Assembly: GCA_016870995.1 (NCBI GenBank)
Contig: VFZU01000059.1
Coordinates: 1-33,754 of the forward strand
Reading direction: 5' to 3'
DNA length: 33,754 nucleotides
Source: Acidobacteriota bacterium
GTDB lineage: Bacteria > Acidobacteriota > Terriglobia > Bryobacterales > Bryobacteraceae
The position numbers were made by a program, and so were the translations under genes. Numbering within the stretch: position 1 is the first letter of the stretch; the number at the start of each line of letters is the position of its first letter. The notes beneath the pieces are model-generated. The model was not told the origin of the DNA and ran no database searches. It saw nothing but the letters and a program-made list of their open reading frames with translations. Of this stretch, positions 1-7,911 are shown one piece after another.

Positions 1-181
1 CCGGGCTCATTCCGCAGCCCCGGAATCGTGTTTGTTTTCTCTCGACATCGAACATCTCCTTTCGAACATTTTCTCTATGAAATGTCCCAGGGAGCTGTCC
101 ATCAAAATCGCGGAGCGGGAGAATAGCAATACCGAGCGCAAATGTCGTTGATTGCCAGAGATGATTCAGTAGGAGCTCCAT
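1..181 (-). pseudogene. Start of a BlaR1-like M56 peptidase gene, probably a truncated remnant (runs off the window)
   Basis: An open frame begins with ATG at 181-179, one base after the stop of the BlaI gene, and stays open to the window edge (60 codons seen). Its first 20 residues, MELLLNHLWQSTTFALGIAI, are the standard opening of acidobacterial BlaR1/M56 membrane metallopeptidases, which sense a signal and cleave the partner BlaI. The position directly after blaI is the usual BlaI-BlaR1 arrangement. After residue 20 the family's second half of the first helix and the following Trp-rich segment are absent; the sequence becomes polar (DFDGQ, RKEMFDVERKQTR) with no second membrane segment. 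I see no single frameshift that restores M56 sequence, because the other two frames also lack it. I infer a deletion or rearrangement leaving a stub, but the far end lies outside the window, so an unusual intact protein remains possible. Confidence 0.5.
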
Positions 182-182
182 A

Positions 183-569
183 CTAGTTGCCTTTCTTATC
201 CTTTGCTTTGTATTCCAGGAGTTTCTCGGCAGCGCGAATGTCCTCAATGGTGAGCTTGCCCGTTTCGACGAGATGAGCCATCACGGGCTGGGTACGTCCG
301 CCAAACAGGCTCAACAATTCGTCGATGAGCCGGCCCTTCACATCTTCACGAGACACCGTAGCTTCGAAGACGTGAGCGTTACCGATTTTTTTGGATCGTC
401 GAACCGCTAGTTTTTCTTCAAGCCGGTAAATGGTGGTCTGGACTGTTGTGTACGCAGGGCGACCCTTCGCTGGGAGGCTCTCCTGGATTTCGCGGATTGA
501 CAATTCTCCGCGATTCCAAAGTGCTTCCATCAGTTTCAGTTCGAGCTTGCTAAGTCTTGGTTTCGCCAA
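183..569 (-). CDS. BlaI/MecI/CopY-family transcriptional repressor
   Basis: 128 residues, the usual length for the family. The N-terminal winged helix is clear: LSKLELKLMEALWNRGELSIREI, then a recognition-helix region with AYTTVQTTIYRLEEKLAV, followed by a C-terminal dimerisation segment (EDVKGRLIDELLSLFGG...). Family members bind palindromic TACTACA-type operators as dimers and are inactivated by BlaR1 cleavage. The start is TTG at 569-567: the codon is preceded by AGAGGT six bases upstream, and MAKPRLSKLEL aligns with the usual opening; no ATG is available. The operator described at 575-605 overlaps this ribosome site and the probable -10, which predicts autorepression. The next gene downstream is the BlaR1-like stub, so the repressor may now lack its sensor. 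Target genes beyond itself cannot be named; the upstream DUF3738 gene is on the same strand but lies before the operator. Confidence 0.93.
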   Translation of the reverse strand: MAKPRLSKLELKLMEALWNRGELSIREIQESLPAKGRPAYTTVQTTIYRLEEKLAVRRSKKIGNAHVFEATVSREDVKGRLIDELLSLFGGRTQPVMAHLVETGKLTIEDIRAAEKLLEYKAKDKKGN

Positions 570-570
570 T

Positions 571-616
571 CTACTACCTCTGTAGTAGAAAATACTACAG
601 AGGTACGAAATTGCAA
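571..616 (-). promoter_or_regulatory. BlaI-type operator overlapping the putative blaI promoter and ribosome binding site
   Basis: A perfect 13-bp inverted repeat, TACCTCTGTAGTA (575-587) and TACTACAGAGGTA (593-605), is separated by 5 bases. Nested in it is a second dyad, CTACTAC (571-577) and GTAGTAG (582-588). These TACTAC/GTAGTA half-sites match the known BlaI/MecI operator type. Reading on the minus strand, TTGCAA (616-611) and TATTTT (594-589) form a possible promoter with a 16-base spacer (4/6 matches each). The operator covers the -10 and the AGAGGT ribosome site of the TTG start at 569. The operator call is strong; the exact promoter is a guess. Confidence 0.8.
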
Positions 617-653
617 TGAGAATCGGAAAAGCTGCTGGGACGAGAAGGTGCGA

Positions 654-1418
654 CTAGTTCTCGGAAGGCTTTGCGACGCTGTCAATGACGAGAGTTGCTA
701 CCGGCGCTTTGATCGCTTCAAGCTTCAGGCCAAGCTGTTCCTGCACGGCAGTGAATATCGTAGGCCCATTGCCGCCAGCCCCTGCGATGGCATCGGCTGA
801 AGGTGGTAGAGGACCTCCTTGGCCGACTTCGGGAACGAAGTTGAGTTCGATGTCGTAGTTGCCCTTAAGTGCGGTTTTATCGATCACGTTGCGCCCAACG
901 TTTTGCCCCAGCTGGCGTGTCAACATCTCCATCGAAATGCCGGAGCCGCTGAGTTGCCCACGGCCCATACGCATGCGCGGGCCCGGAGAGGCTGAGTCTG
1001 CAGGCTTCATTTTTGATCCGCCCTTGCCCTGAACGAGTGCGTAAGCCTGCATCTCTTTGTTCTCTTCGTGGGTTTTGAGCTGAAAACGTTCTGCGAGGAA
1101 ATTCCGCATCACCTTTCGAGCCATTTCGAAATCGGGCCTGTCCCCCATGAGCGCCTCTGATTTGGCATTGATGTCGTAACGGTCGTCTGTAACCCAAGCT
1201 GGCCCGCCGGAGACCTGGAAATCGCGGATGTCATAGGCAAAAGCGATTAGTTGTTTGAGCGAGATCCCTGTGGCCACGAAGCGACCTCCGGGTTGGAACA
1301 TCAGGCTGATGCGGTTATCGTTGGCCGCATTCGGCTTGATGGTTGCTACCTCAAAGTTCTTAAAGCCAAAGGCAGCAGGTGCGAAGCAGAGAGCAAGGCA
1401 AAGGATGGTTCGATTCAT
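654..1418 (-). CDS. TIGR03435/DUF3738 family protein, exported, function unknown
   Basis: 254 residues with a signal peptide (MNRTILCLALCFAPAAFG, cleavage near residue 18). The family signatures are all present: FEVATIKPN after the signal, GISLKQLIAFAYDI, VSGGPAWVTDDRYDINAKS, a LAERFQLKTHEE segment, MEMLTRQLGQNVGRNVIDKTALKGNYD, and a C-terminal FTAVQEQLGLKLEAIKAPVATLVID. The family is greatly expanded in Acidobacteria, often near BlaI/BlaR1 genes or fused to M56 peptidases; no biochemical role is established. Start ATG has CAGG five bases upstream. It precedes the BlaI gene by 84 bases on the same strand and is transcribed away from the DUF1549 gene at 1495, with a dyad between the two starts. 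Confidence 0.92.
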   Translation of the reverse strand: MNRTILCLALCFAPAAFGFKNFEVATIKPNAANDNRISLMFQPGGRFVATGISLKQLIAFAYDIRDFQVSGGPAWVTDDRYDINAKSEALMGDRPDFEMARKVMRNFLAERFQLKTHEENKEMQAYALVQGKGGSKMKPADSASPGPRMRMGRGQLSGSGISMEMLTRQLGQNVGRNVIDKTALKGNYDIELNFVPEVGQGGPLPPSADAIAGAGGNGPTIFTAVQEQLGLKLEAIKAPVATLVIDSVAKPSEN

Positions 1419-1437
1419 TACAACCTGAATAGACGCA

Positions 1438-1475
1438 AGTCTGTCGAAAAGTTCCCATACTTTTTCGGTTAGACT
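1438..1475. promoter_or_regulatory. Imperfect dyad in the divergent intergenic region, candidate operator
   Basis: The 76 bases between the starts at 1418 (minus) and 1495 (plus) contain a large imperfect inverted repeat: AGTCT (1438-1442) pairs with AGACT (1471-1475), and CGAAAAGT (1445-1452) pairs with ACTTTTTCG (1459-1467), apart from one extra base. Its central place between two divergent genes suits a shared regulator site. It does not match the BlaI-type sequence at 571-605. No convincing -35/-10 pair was found on either strand. Confidence 0.35.
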
Positions 1476-1494
1476 AAGAAAAATTCTTCACCCA

Positions 1495-4239
1495 ATGCGC
1501 AACCTGATTTATCTCTCACTGCTCTTGGGGAACCCTCTCCTTGCCGCCCCCACCTTTGATGCCACGGTGAAGCCGATTTTCGCGGCTAAGTGTGCATCCT
1601 GTCACAACGAAAAGGTGACCTTGGGCAAGCTCTCGGTTGAGAGTGAGCGAACCCTGCTCAAGGGTGGCGAGACCGGCCCTGCGATTCTTCCTGGAGATGC
1701 GGCAAAGAGCCTGCTGATCGATAAAGTTGTTACTCGGCAGATGCCTCCTGGAAAGGATAAATTGACCGACGTCGAAATCGATCGAATTCGTGAGTGGATC
1801 AACACTGGTTTGCCCAAGATACAAGAGGTTGCGGCCGAGGTGAGTGAGCACGAAGTGCGAGGAATCTTGCAGGCCAGATGCGTCTTGTGTCATGGCAGCG
1901 GCCGTAAGGAAGGTGGGCTGGATCTTCGCACTGTCGCTTCGAGGCTGAAGGGTGGAAAGTCCGGTCCGGCAATAGTGCCTGGCAAGCCAGATGAGAGCTT
2001 GTTGCTTCAGCGGATCGTTAAGGGTGAGATGCCGCCAGCGAAAGAAGCCAAGGCCCTCGCTGTGGAGCTTGCCACAGATGCCGAGGCTGGCAAGATTCGC
2101 GCCTGGATTGCAGCCGGAGCCAAAGAGGCTGACCCCAAATCGATTTCGCCAGATATCGTGCGCGAAAGTGACAAGAAGTTCTGGTCGTTTCAACCACCTG
2201 TCGCGCCGGCAATTCCAGCAGTGAAGAACCAAGCATTGGTCCGCAATTCCATCGATCGTTTTCTTTTGGCCAAGCTCGAAAGCAAGAACCTCACTTACAA
2301 CCGAGAAGCCTCGCGACTCACCTTGATGCGAAGGCTTTATCTGGATTTGACTGGCGTGCCGCCCACCCCGTCAGAGGTTGCTGAATACGAAGCTGATGTG
2401 GCTCTCAATGCGTACGAACGTTTAGTGGATCGGTTGCTCGCTTCCCCACGCTATGGTGAGCGTTGGGGGCAGCATTGGTTGGATCTTGCAGGATATGCCG
2501 ATTCAGAGGGGTTCGGTGAGCACGATGGAGTTCGCCGTTATGCGTGGCGTTACCGCGATTATGTGATCCGGTCGCTGAACGCTGACAAACCTTATGCTCA
2601 GTTTCTAACTGAACAAATCGCTGGCGATGAAGTTTCCAACGATTGGCAGAACTCCAAGGGACCGTTTTCGCAGCAGTTGATCGACCGTTTGGCCGCCACT
2701 GGATTCTTGCGTACGACACCCGACCCCACGAACTCCAATGAGAGGGGCTTGATTGCCGAGCGGATGAATGTGCTGGCTGACGAAGTGGAGGTGCTTTCGT
2801 CAAGCGTGATGGGCCTGACGATGGGCTGCGCCCGATGCCACAATCACAAATACGATCCGATTCCACAGCGCGATTATTATCGCCTCTCTGCCATTCTTCA
2901 GGGCGCTTATGATCCGTACGAGTGGCGGTCTCCCAACAAGCGCGAGTTACCCCTCGCGATGCCTGATGAAATCGCCGAAGTAGAAAAGGCAAACGCACCG
3001 ATTGAAGCTGAGATCAAGCGATTGACGGATCAGATCGAGTTGATTTCAGCGCCGTTCAAGAAAGAAGGCGTTACCTACAAGCGCGGCGAATTGGTGAAGG
3101 AAAATCCTGAACTGAAGGCGAAGCTAGACCCGCTTAATAAGGAACTTGGCGAGTTGCGGGGCAAACTGAAATCCAAGCCCCACACGCGCGTATTGACCGA
3201 TAACCTGCAGCCATCGCAATCGTATCTATTGCGCCGAGGTGATCCTGTCAGCTTCGGAGAACCCGTTGAGCCGAACATTCCTCAGGTACTCAAGCATTCG
3301 AGCCTCAAGGCGTATCAACCGGTGGCCCCGTATGAAGGTACCAGTGGCCGTCGCCTTGCGTTGGCTCAATGGCTGACACAACCAAATCATCCACTCACTG
3401 CGCGTGTTGCGGTGAACCAAATGTGGATGCGCCATTTTGGTCGCGGCATTGTGCCCACCGTTGCGAACTTTGGAAAGTCCGGCTTGCCGCCTTCGCATCC
3501 TGAGCTCCTCGACTACCTGGCCACACAGTTTGTCGAAAGCGGTTGGAGCATGAAAGCCATGCACCGGATGATGGTTACGAGCCAGGCATATCGTCAGAGT
3601 TCACTGGCGACTGAAGCTCAGATTGCCGCCGACCCTGAGAACGCGTTGCTCGCTCGGATGCCATTACAGCGGATGGATGCCGAATCGCTCTACGATTCAC
3701 TATTGCTCGTTTCTTCAAGACTCGACAACAAGGCATTTGGCACACCGGCCGAGGTTCGCCTCACCGACGACAAAGAGGTGTTGGTGAAGCCCGGTAAAGA
3801 TGGGTACCGACGCAGCATTTATACGTTGCATCGCAGGCAGACCCCGGTTTCATTGATGGATGCTTTCGACCAACCGTCCATGACTCCGAACTGCACGGAA
3901 CGGCGACGTTCGAATGTCGCTACGCAAGCACTGCATCTCTTTAACGGATCGATGTCCTGGGATCTGGCCAAGTACATGGCGGGTCGCATCGTGGATGAAT
4001 CCGGTTCGGATCGTGCTCGGCAGATCGAAAATCTTTATCTGAGGGCTTACTCGCGCAAGGCGACTGCGGAGGAGATCAAGCTTTCTCTTGACGCCTTGCA
4101 AGAATTCGAAAAGCAGTGGCCCGAGCGGCTGAAGCAAGATCTTTCTGAAGCCCCGCATGCGGCGCAGGCACAATGGCTCGCGCTCGCGAACCTTTGCCAC
4201 GCCATACTCAACTCTGCGGAATTCAGCTTCATCGACTAA
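1495..4239 (+). CDS. DUF1549/DUF1553 protein with two N-terminal cytochrome-c-like (PSCyt1) heme motifs
   Basis: 914 residues with a signal peptide (hydrophobic residues 4-18, cleavage near AA18). Two planctomycete-type cytochrome c segments follow: CASCH at 33-37 with MPPGK as possible axial Met, and CVLCH at 129-133 with another MPPA. DUF1549 spans about 250-460 ([31 protein letters not shown]) and ends in a third motif, [12 protein letters not shown], with C445/C448/H449. DUF1553 occupies about 645-900 ([32 protein letters not shown]). The family is periplasmic and presumed to be involved in electron transfer linked to substrate oxidation, but its reaction is unproven. A DUF1501 gene follows after 9 bases, as in planctomycetes and verrucomicrobia. 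Compare the copy at 22946-24922, which lacks the two N-terminal heme segments. ATG chosen because it opens directly into the signal peptide; no strong ribosome site is seen. Confidence 0.93.
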   Translation: MRNLIYLSLLLGNPLLAAPTFDATVKPIFAAKCASCHNEKVTLGKLSVESERTLLKGGETGPAILPGDAAKSLLIDKVVTRQMPPGKDKLTDVEIDRIREWINTGLPKIQEVAAEVSEHEVRGILQARCVLCHGSGRKEGGLDLRTVASRLKGGKSGPAIVPGKPDESLLLQRIVKGEMPPAKEAKALAVELATDAEAGKIRAWIAAGAKEADPKSISPDIVRESDKKFWSFQPPVAPAIPAVKNQALVRNSIDRFLLAKLESKNLTYNREASRLTLMRRLYLDLTGVPPTPSEVAEYEADVALNAYERLVDRLLASPRYGERWGQHWLDLAGYADSEGFGEHDGVRRYAWRYRDYVIRSLNADKPYAQFLTEQIAGDEVSNDWQNSKGPFSQQLIDRLAATGFLRTTPDPTNSNERGLIAERMNVLADEVEVLSSSVMGLTMGCARCHNHKYDPIPQRDYYRLSAILQGAYDPYEWRSPNKRELPLAMPDEIAEVEKANAPIEAEIKRLTDQIELISAPFKKEGVTYKRGELVKENPELKAKLDPLNKELGELRGKLKSKPHTRVLTDNLQPSQSYLLRRGDPVSFGEPVEPNIPQVLKHSSLKAYQPVAPYEGTSGRRLALAQWLTQPNHPLTARVAVNQMWMRHFGRGIVPTVANFGKSGLPPSHPELLDYLATQFVESGWSMKAMHRMMVTSQAYRQSSLATEAQIAADPENALLARMPLQRMDAESLYDSLLLVSSRLDNKAFGTPAEVRLTDDKEVLVKPGKDGYRRSIYTLHRRQTPVSLMDAFDQPSMTPNCTERRRSNVATQALHLFNGSMSWDLAKYMAGRIVDESGSDRARQIENLYLRAYSRKATAEEIKLSLDALQEFEKQWPERLKQDLSEAPHAAQAQWLALANLCHAILNSAEFSFID

Positions 4240-4248
4240 GGCTCCACC

Positions 4249-5655
4249 ATGAACAAGACCAATCGACGCGACTTCTTCAACTCCATCGCCAACGGACTTC
4301 ATGGCGCAACTTTGGCATCACTGCTCGCGAGTGAAGCACGGGCTTCAGGCGTCTACGATCTCAAGCCCAAATCGCCACACTTTGCGCCAAAGGCCAAAGC
4401 AGTCATCCAGCTATTCATGAACGGCGGCCCGAGCCAGGTGGATTTGTTTGACCCCAAACCGACGTTGACCCGTCTGGCGGGCACCGCGCCCAGCCGTGAG
4501 CTGAGCTTCGCCATTTCGAACGGGGATAAGCCTGGCTTCCTGATGCCGAGCCCCTTTGAATTCAAAAAGCATGGCAAGAGTGGGATGGACCTGTCCTCCG
4601 CAATGCCGCATCTGGCCAGTTGCGCAGACGACATCACGGTGATCCGCTCGATGTATGGTGAGCATGCCAATCATGAGCCGGCATTGTTCTTGATGCATTC
4701 CGGTAGAACGATCGCCAGCCGACCCGCTATCGGTTCCTGGATTGCCTATGGGCTTGGAACTGAGAATCAGAATCTGCCAGCGTATGTCGTGCTGGACGAC
4801 CCCAAGGGTCTGCCGATCAATGGGATCTCGAATTGGCAATCCGCCTGGTTGCCGCCGATCTACCAGGGAACCCGTTTTCGCGCGGAAGGCGCCCCAGTTT
4901 TGAATCTTGAGCCGCGCAAGGAAATCCCAACGCCGCTTGTAGAGGCAGAGCGCAACCTGTTGCGAAAACTCGATCAGGCACATCAAGCCCGCAGGCCTTA
5001 TCAGCCTGAGCTCGATGCGAGGATCTCAAGCTATGAGTTGGCCGCCCGCATGCAGATGGCTGCCTCGGACGCTCTCGACGTGAATCAGGAATCGGAAGCG
5101 ACGCGCGAAGCTTACGGACTGAATGACTCGGCAACTGCCTCTTATGGAAAGCGATGCCTGATGGCGCGCAGGCTGGTAGAGCGCGGCGTGCGTTGCGTGC
5201 AGCTCTATATCGAAAGCCAAATCTTCGATTCCCACGACAAGCTTGAGGATTCCCTTGGCTATGCGTGTAAGAAGACAGACCAGCCCGTGGCAGCGCTGTT
5301 GAAGGATCTCAAGCAGCGTGGGTTACTCGACAGCACATTGGTGGTATGGGGCGGGGAATTCGGACGTCTGCCGATGAGCCAGGGCACAGGCAAGGGAGCA
5401 GGCCGGGATCATGGCCCCAACGGCTTCTCGGTTTGGATGGCTGGCGCTGGCTTGAAGCGGGGGCACGTTCATGGAGCGACCGATGACATCGGCTTTAAGG
5501 CTGAGCAGGACAAAGTGAGCGTGCATGACCTTCACGCGACGATTTTGCACCTGCTTGGCATGAACCACCGGGATCTTGTTTACAAGCGGCATGGCCTCGA
5601 AGAACGCCTGACCGACCAGTTTCCCGCGCGAGTGGTAAGCGAAATCCTGGCCTAA
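4249..5655 (+). CDS. DUF1501 family protein (alkaline-phosphatase/sulfatase superfamily fold), Tat-type export
   Basis: 468 residues. The start NRRDFFNSIANGLHGATLAS is a Tat-like signal. DUF1501 landmarks: VIQLFMNGGPSQVDLFDPKP near residue 47, with the conserved Asp after GGPS; IFDSHDKLE near 326; TLVVWGGEFGRLPMSQG near 362; GRDHGPNGFSVWMAGAG near 385; and VHDLHATILHLLGM near 425. Pfam places DUF1501 with the alkaline-phosphatase-like enzymes and these Asp/His positions resemble metal ligands, but no substrate is established. It starts 9 bases after the DUF1549/DUF1553 gene and is surely co-transcribed with it. The paralogue at 21531-22937 has the same length and the same order of motifs. Its stop overlaps that of the globin gene on the other strand. 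Confidence 0.93.
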   Translation: MNKTNRRDFFNSIANGLHGATLASLLASEARASGVYDLKPKSPHFAPKAKAVIQLFMNGGPSQVDLFDPKPTLTRLAGTAPSRELSFAISNGDKPGFLMPSPFEFKKHGKSGMDLSSAMPHLASCADDITVIRSMYGEHANHEPALFLMHSGRTIASRPAIGSWIAYGLGTENQNLPAYVVLDDPKGLPINGISNWQSAWLPPIYQGTRFRAEGAPVLNLEPRKEIPTPLVEAERNLLRKLDQAHQARRPYQPELDARISSYELAARMQMAASDALDVNQESEATREAYGLNDSATASYGKRCLMARRLVERGVRCVQLYIESQIFDSHDKLEDSLGYACKKTDQPVAALLKDLKQRGLLDSTLVVWGGEFGRLPMSQGTGKGAGRDHGPNGFSVWMAGAGLKRGHVHGATDDIGFKAEQDKVSVHDLHATILHLLGMNHRDLVYKRHGLEERLTDQFPARVVSEILA

Positions 5656-6038
5656 GTGTTTCTGAGAAACGTTGCCGTCGAATGGAAGAAGTCGCGCAAG
5701 GTAGCAACGGCGCCTTGCGGGAGGTTTGCTTCCTCAAGTGCTTTATCCATCATTTCTACCCAACGGTCCCGGGCCTTTTCGTCCACATGAAATGGCGCAT
5801 GGCGCATTCTGAGACGCGGGTGGCCGCGCTTCTCGAGGTAATCCATTGGCCCGCCAAAGCGAAACTTCAAGAAGTCTCTCAGGCGTTCTTCAGCCCCAAC
5901 CAAGTCATGTTTTGGGTACATCGGGCCGAGAATGTCGTCTTCGGCAACCTGCCGGTAAAATGCGGCAACGAACCGCTCGAATCCAGCTTCACCGATGACC
6001 TGATACAAATCTTCTTCGGCTACTTTTTCAATGCTCAC
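5652..6038 (-). CDS. Group II truncated haemoglobin (trHbO-like)
   Basis: 128 residues, normal for the family. It closely follows mycobacterial trHbO: FYRQVAEDDILGPMYP, with B10 Tyr28 and CD1 Tyr41; AEERLRDFLKFRFGGP; then RGHPRLRMRHAPFHV, with proximal His80; and RDRWVEMM, with G8 Trp93. These Tyr/Trp residues form the group II distal pocket that binds O2 or handles peroxide and NO. The start is GTG at 6038-6036, since no in-frame ATG precedes MSIEKVAEE. It is the last gene of the DUF2141-SDR-TetR operon, 22 bases after the TetR stop, and converges with the DUF1501 gene, the two stops overlapping at 5652-5655. The context suggests a redox or detoxification role; the ligand handled in vivo is unknown. 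Confidence 0.93.
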   Translation of the reverse strand: MSIEKVAEEDLYQVIGEAGFERFVAAFYRQVAEDDILGPMYPKHDLVGAEERLRDFLKFRFGGPMDYLEKRGHPRLRMRHAPFHVDEKARDRWVEMMDKALEEANLPQGAVATLRDFFHSTATFLRNT

Positions 6039-6060
6039 TTAACCATGATGCCAAACCCAT

Positions 6061-6651
6061 TCATATGCCGAGCGCAACGCCGATTCGCATCAATGTGTGC
6101 GGGAGCGCCTCGGAGAGAACAGCCTGTTTGAGTCCAATCTCATCGAGAGCATTTGTGCGAAGGATTGTGGACAGGCCGTGCAGCGAGGACCACACAAAGA
6201 GGGCATCGAGTTGATCCAGCTTGACGTTCTTGCCGCCGCGGGCTGCAGCGATGGAATCGAGCAGAATCGTGAAAGCAGCGCGAGCTTCACTCATCATCTC
6301 CGGGTGTTGATCCGGGTCTGGCAAGGGGTTTCCGAACATGAGCCGGTAGTGCAGTGGATTGCGCATTGCAAACTCAAAGTAGGCGATGCCGAGGTTTTCC
6401 ATGCTTTCCGCTTCGTTGCGTCCCTTGGGTCGGGACAACAGATATGCCGAGAAGTCAGCATACATACGGCGCACAACTTCAGCCAGTAGATGGTTAGAGC
6501 TGGCAAAGTGTTTATAAGGCGCCTGATGCGATACTCCAAGCCGTCTGGCAACCTCTCGAATACTGAGACCTTCGACGCCGACTTCACCGATTAGTTTCAA
6601 AGCCACTTCAGCGCACTGGTCGCGCAAGTCTCTCGATCTCGATTCCGCCAT
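6061..6651 (-). CDS. TetR/AcrR-family transcriptional regulator
   Basis: 196 residues from ATG at 6651. The N-terminal TetR helix-turn-helix is clear (EVGVEGLSIREVARRLGVSHQAPYKHF), followed by a C-terminal ligand domain with AYFEFAMRNPLHYRLMF, typical of the WHG-type C-terminal domain. A frame extension starts at TTG 6669 (overlapping the SDR stop), but the ATG has GAGAGAAG 5 to 12 bases upstream and begins at the usual distance from the helix-turn-helix, so I chose it. It lies third in an operon DUF2141-SDR-TetR-globin. Two 17-bp palindromes upstream of the first gene (7842-7858 and 7875-7891) are probable operators for this protein, implying negative autoregulation of the operon. Ligand unknown; a substrate or product of the SDR is a reasonable guess. 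Confidence 0.92.
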   Translation of the reverse strand: MAESRSRDLRDQCAEVALKLIGEVGVEGLSIREVARRLGVSHQAPYKHFASSNHLLAEVVRRMYADFSAYLLSRPKGRNEAESMENLGIAYFEFAMRNPLHYRLMFGNPLPDPDQHPEMMSEARAAFTILLDSIAAARGGKNVKLDQLDALFVWSSLHGLSTILRTNALDEIGLKQAVLSEALPHTLMRIGVALGI

Positions 6652-6665
6652 CCTTACAGCTTCTC

Positions 6666-7427
6666 TCAAAACATAGATCGCATCACCTGTTTCATGATTC
6701 GGACCCGGATGGGCCTCGGAGCGGTCATCAATGAACCAAAGAGAAATTTCGCAAAATTGCCGGTTACGACTCTGGACTTCTTGCCAAGAGCCCGAATGGC
6801 CTGAGCGGCTACAATTTCCGCACTCTCCGCGTTGGTGAGCTTCATGCCCGATCGCGATCCGAATCCGGTTTCGGTGGGCCCTGGTGCCACCGCAAGAACG
6901 TCAACTCCATAGGGCGCCAACTCTATGGCCATTGCTTCACTGAGCGATTGAACATAGGCCTTGGTGGCTGCGTAGGTTGCCGCGTAAGGTGAACCTTGAA
7001 ACGCAACGATGGAGCTCAGTTGCATGATTCCGCCCCGACGTTGCGCACGGAATCGCTTGGCGAAATGGTGGCTGAATTCCAGCAGTGCTTTGCAATTGAC
7101 TTCCACCATGTCCAACTCGTTGTTCAAGGGAAGATCGGCGAGTTCGCCGAGGGAACCGAAGCCTGCAGAGTTGACGAGCAACCCGATCGGGAGATTTTGG
7201 CAGTGGTGCAATACTTCTTGGCGCGACACAGGGATGCCGAGATCAGCACAGATCACTTTCGTTTCGACTGAGACCTCTGCGGCCAGCTTTTCCAGATCTG
7301 ATTTGCTGCGGGCAACCAGAACAAGCTTCAATCCCTGAACGGCCAGTTGTTTCGCGATCTCGCGCCCGATTCCCCGAGATGCTCCGGTCACTACGGCCCA
7401 GGGGCCGTACTTTTCAGTGAATGTCAT
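6666..7427 (-). CDS. Short-chain dehydrogenase/reductase (SDR family)
   Basis: 253 residues, a classical SDR length. The cofactor loop is TGASRGIG (14-21), the adenine-side motif ADL is at 61-63, NSAG is at 86-89, and the catalytic residues are Ser139, Tyr152 and Lys156 (YAATK). APGPTETGF near 181 is the usual post-catalytic loop. Arg40 after the second strand (VLVAR) suggests NADP(H) preference. These enzymes reduce ketones or oxidise alcohols; the substrate cannot be read from sequence. The start ATG overlaps the DUF2141 stop by four bases (ATGA), so translation is probably coupled, and the TetR gene follows after 14 bases. Being encoded with its regulator and a haemoglobin suggests an inducible reductive detoxification role. 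Confidence 0.93.
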   Translation of the reverse strand: MTFTEKYGPWAVVTGASRGIGREIAKQLAVQGLKLVLVARSKSDLEKLAAEVSVETKVICADLGIPVSRQEVLHHCQNLPIGLLVNSAGFGSLGELADLPLNNELDMVEVNCKALLEFSHHFAKRFRAQRRGGIMQLSSIVAFQGSPYAATYAATKAYVQSLSEAMAIELAPYGVDVLAVAPGPTETGFGSRSGMKLTNAESAEIVAAQAIRALGKKSRVVTGNFAKFLFGSLMTAPRPIRVRIMKQVMRSMF

Positions 7428-7840
7428 TTGCTCACCGTGATTTCAATCCGCTTGATTTCTTCGTCCTTGAGCTGCAGAGCTGCTTCCTCGAATGTAGGCG
7501 CGCGGAACGTTGGACGGACATTGTTCGAAACTCCCCACGGCTCTGTCGGCTTACCGACGAAGTTGGTATCCGTCTTGCCGTTTTCGTTGTTGTCGACATA
7601 CACGGACGCTGCATACTTTCCAGCTGCGAGGCCTTCAAAGCGGCATTCCATCGCCTCTGTCTTCGCCTTTTGCCGCATAGCTTTCGCCTGTTTCACATCC
7701 ATCGGGAAGCCGGAGGGAGATGAGAACAAAGCGCAACCAAGGTTGCCCTTCGCGTTTTGAATACCCTTGATCGTGATGATCAGTTCCGCTGAGGGTGCGG
7801 CTGAAGACATTACTAGGATGAAGAGGGTGATGTGTTTCAT
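7424..7840 (-). CDS. DUF2141 family secreted protein
   Basis: 138 residues with a signal peptide (MKHITLFILVMSSAAPSA, cleavage near residue 18). The DUF2141 pattern is evident: ELIITIKGIQNAKGNLGCALF, a cysteine shared with CRFEGLAAGKYAASVYVD, the acidic loop DNNENGKTDTNFVGKPTEPWG near residues 84-104, and VSNNVRPTFRAPTFEEAAL. The DxNxNGxxD run resembles a calcium-binding loop. Function of the family is unknown; members are small exported beta-rich proteins. It is the promoter-proximal gene of the SDR-TetR-globin operon, its start lying directly after the tandem operators; no good ribosome site is visible, and the predicted mRNA leader would be only about 15 bases. Confidence 0.88.
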   Translation of the reverse strand: MKHITLFILVMSSAAPSAELIITIKGIQNAKGNLGCALFSSPSGFPMDVKQAKAMRQKAKTEAMECRFEGLAAGKYAASVYVDNNENGKTDTNFVGKPTEPWGVSNNVRPTFRAPTFEEAALQLKDEEIKRIEITVSK

Positions 7841-7841
7841 A

Positions 7842-7891
7842 GGTTGACGCCGTCAACTTAGTCCTAGCAGGTTTGGTTGTCGGTGTCAACC
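7842..7891 (-). promoter_or_regulatory. Tandem 17-bp palindromic operators with an overlapping promoter (probable TetR sites)
   Basis: Two sites share one consensus: GGTTGACGCCGTCAACT (7842-7858) and GGTTGTCGGTGTCAACC (7875-7891), centres 33 bp apart, about three helical turns. The first contains a perfect 7-bp inverted repeat around one base. On the minus strand, TTGACA (7889-7884) lies inside the distal site and TAGGAC (7866-7861) follows after 17 bases, so the distal site covers the -35 and the proximal one covers the likely transcription start. This is the layout expected for repression by the TetR protein of the same operon. The region also separates this operon from the plus-strand gene at 7912, which could share the control. 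Confidence 0.72.
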
Positions 7892-7911
7892 ATTGGTCAG
7901 GATAGAATGCC

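Noticed and set aside
5682-6131. 149-codon plus-strand frame over the globin gene
   Set aside because: Antisense to a textbook group II globin with all key residues.
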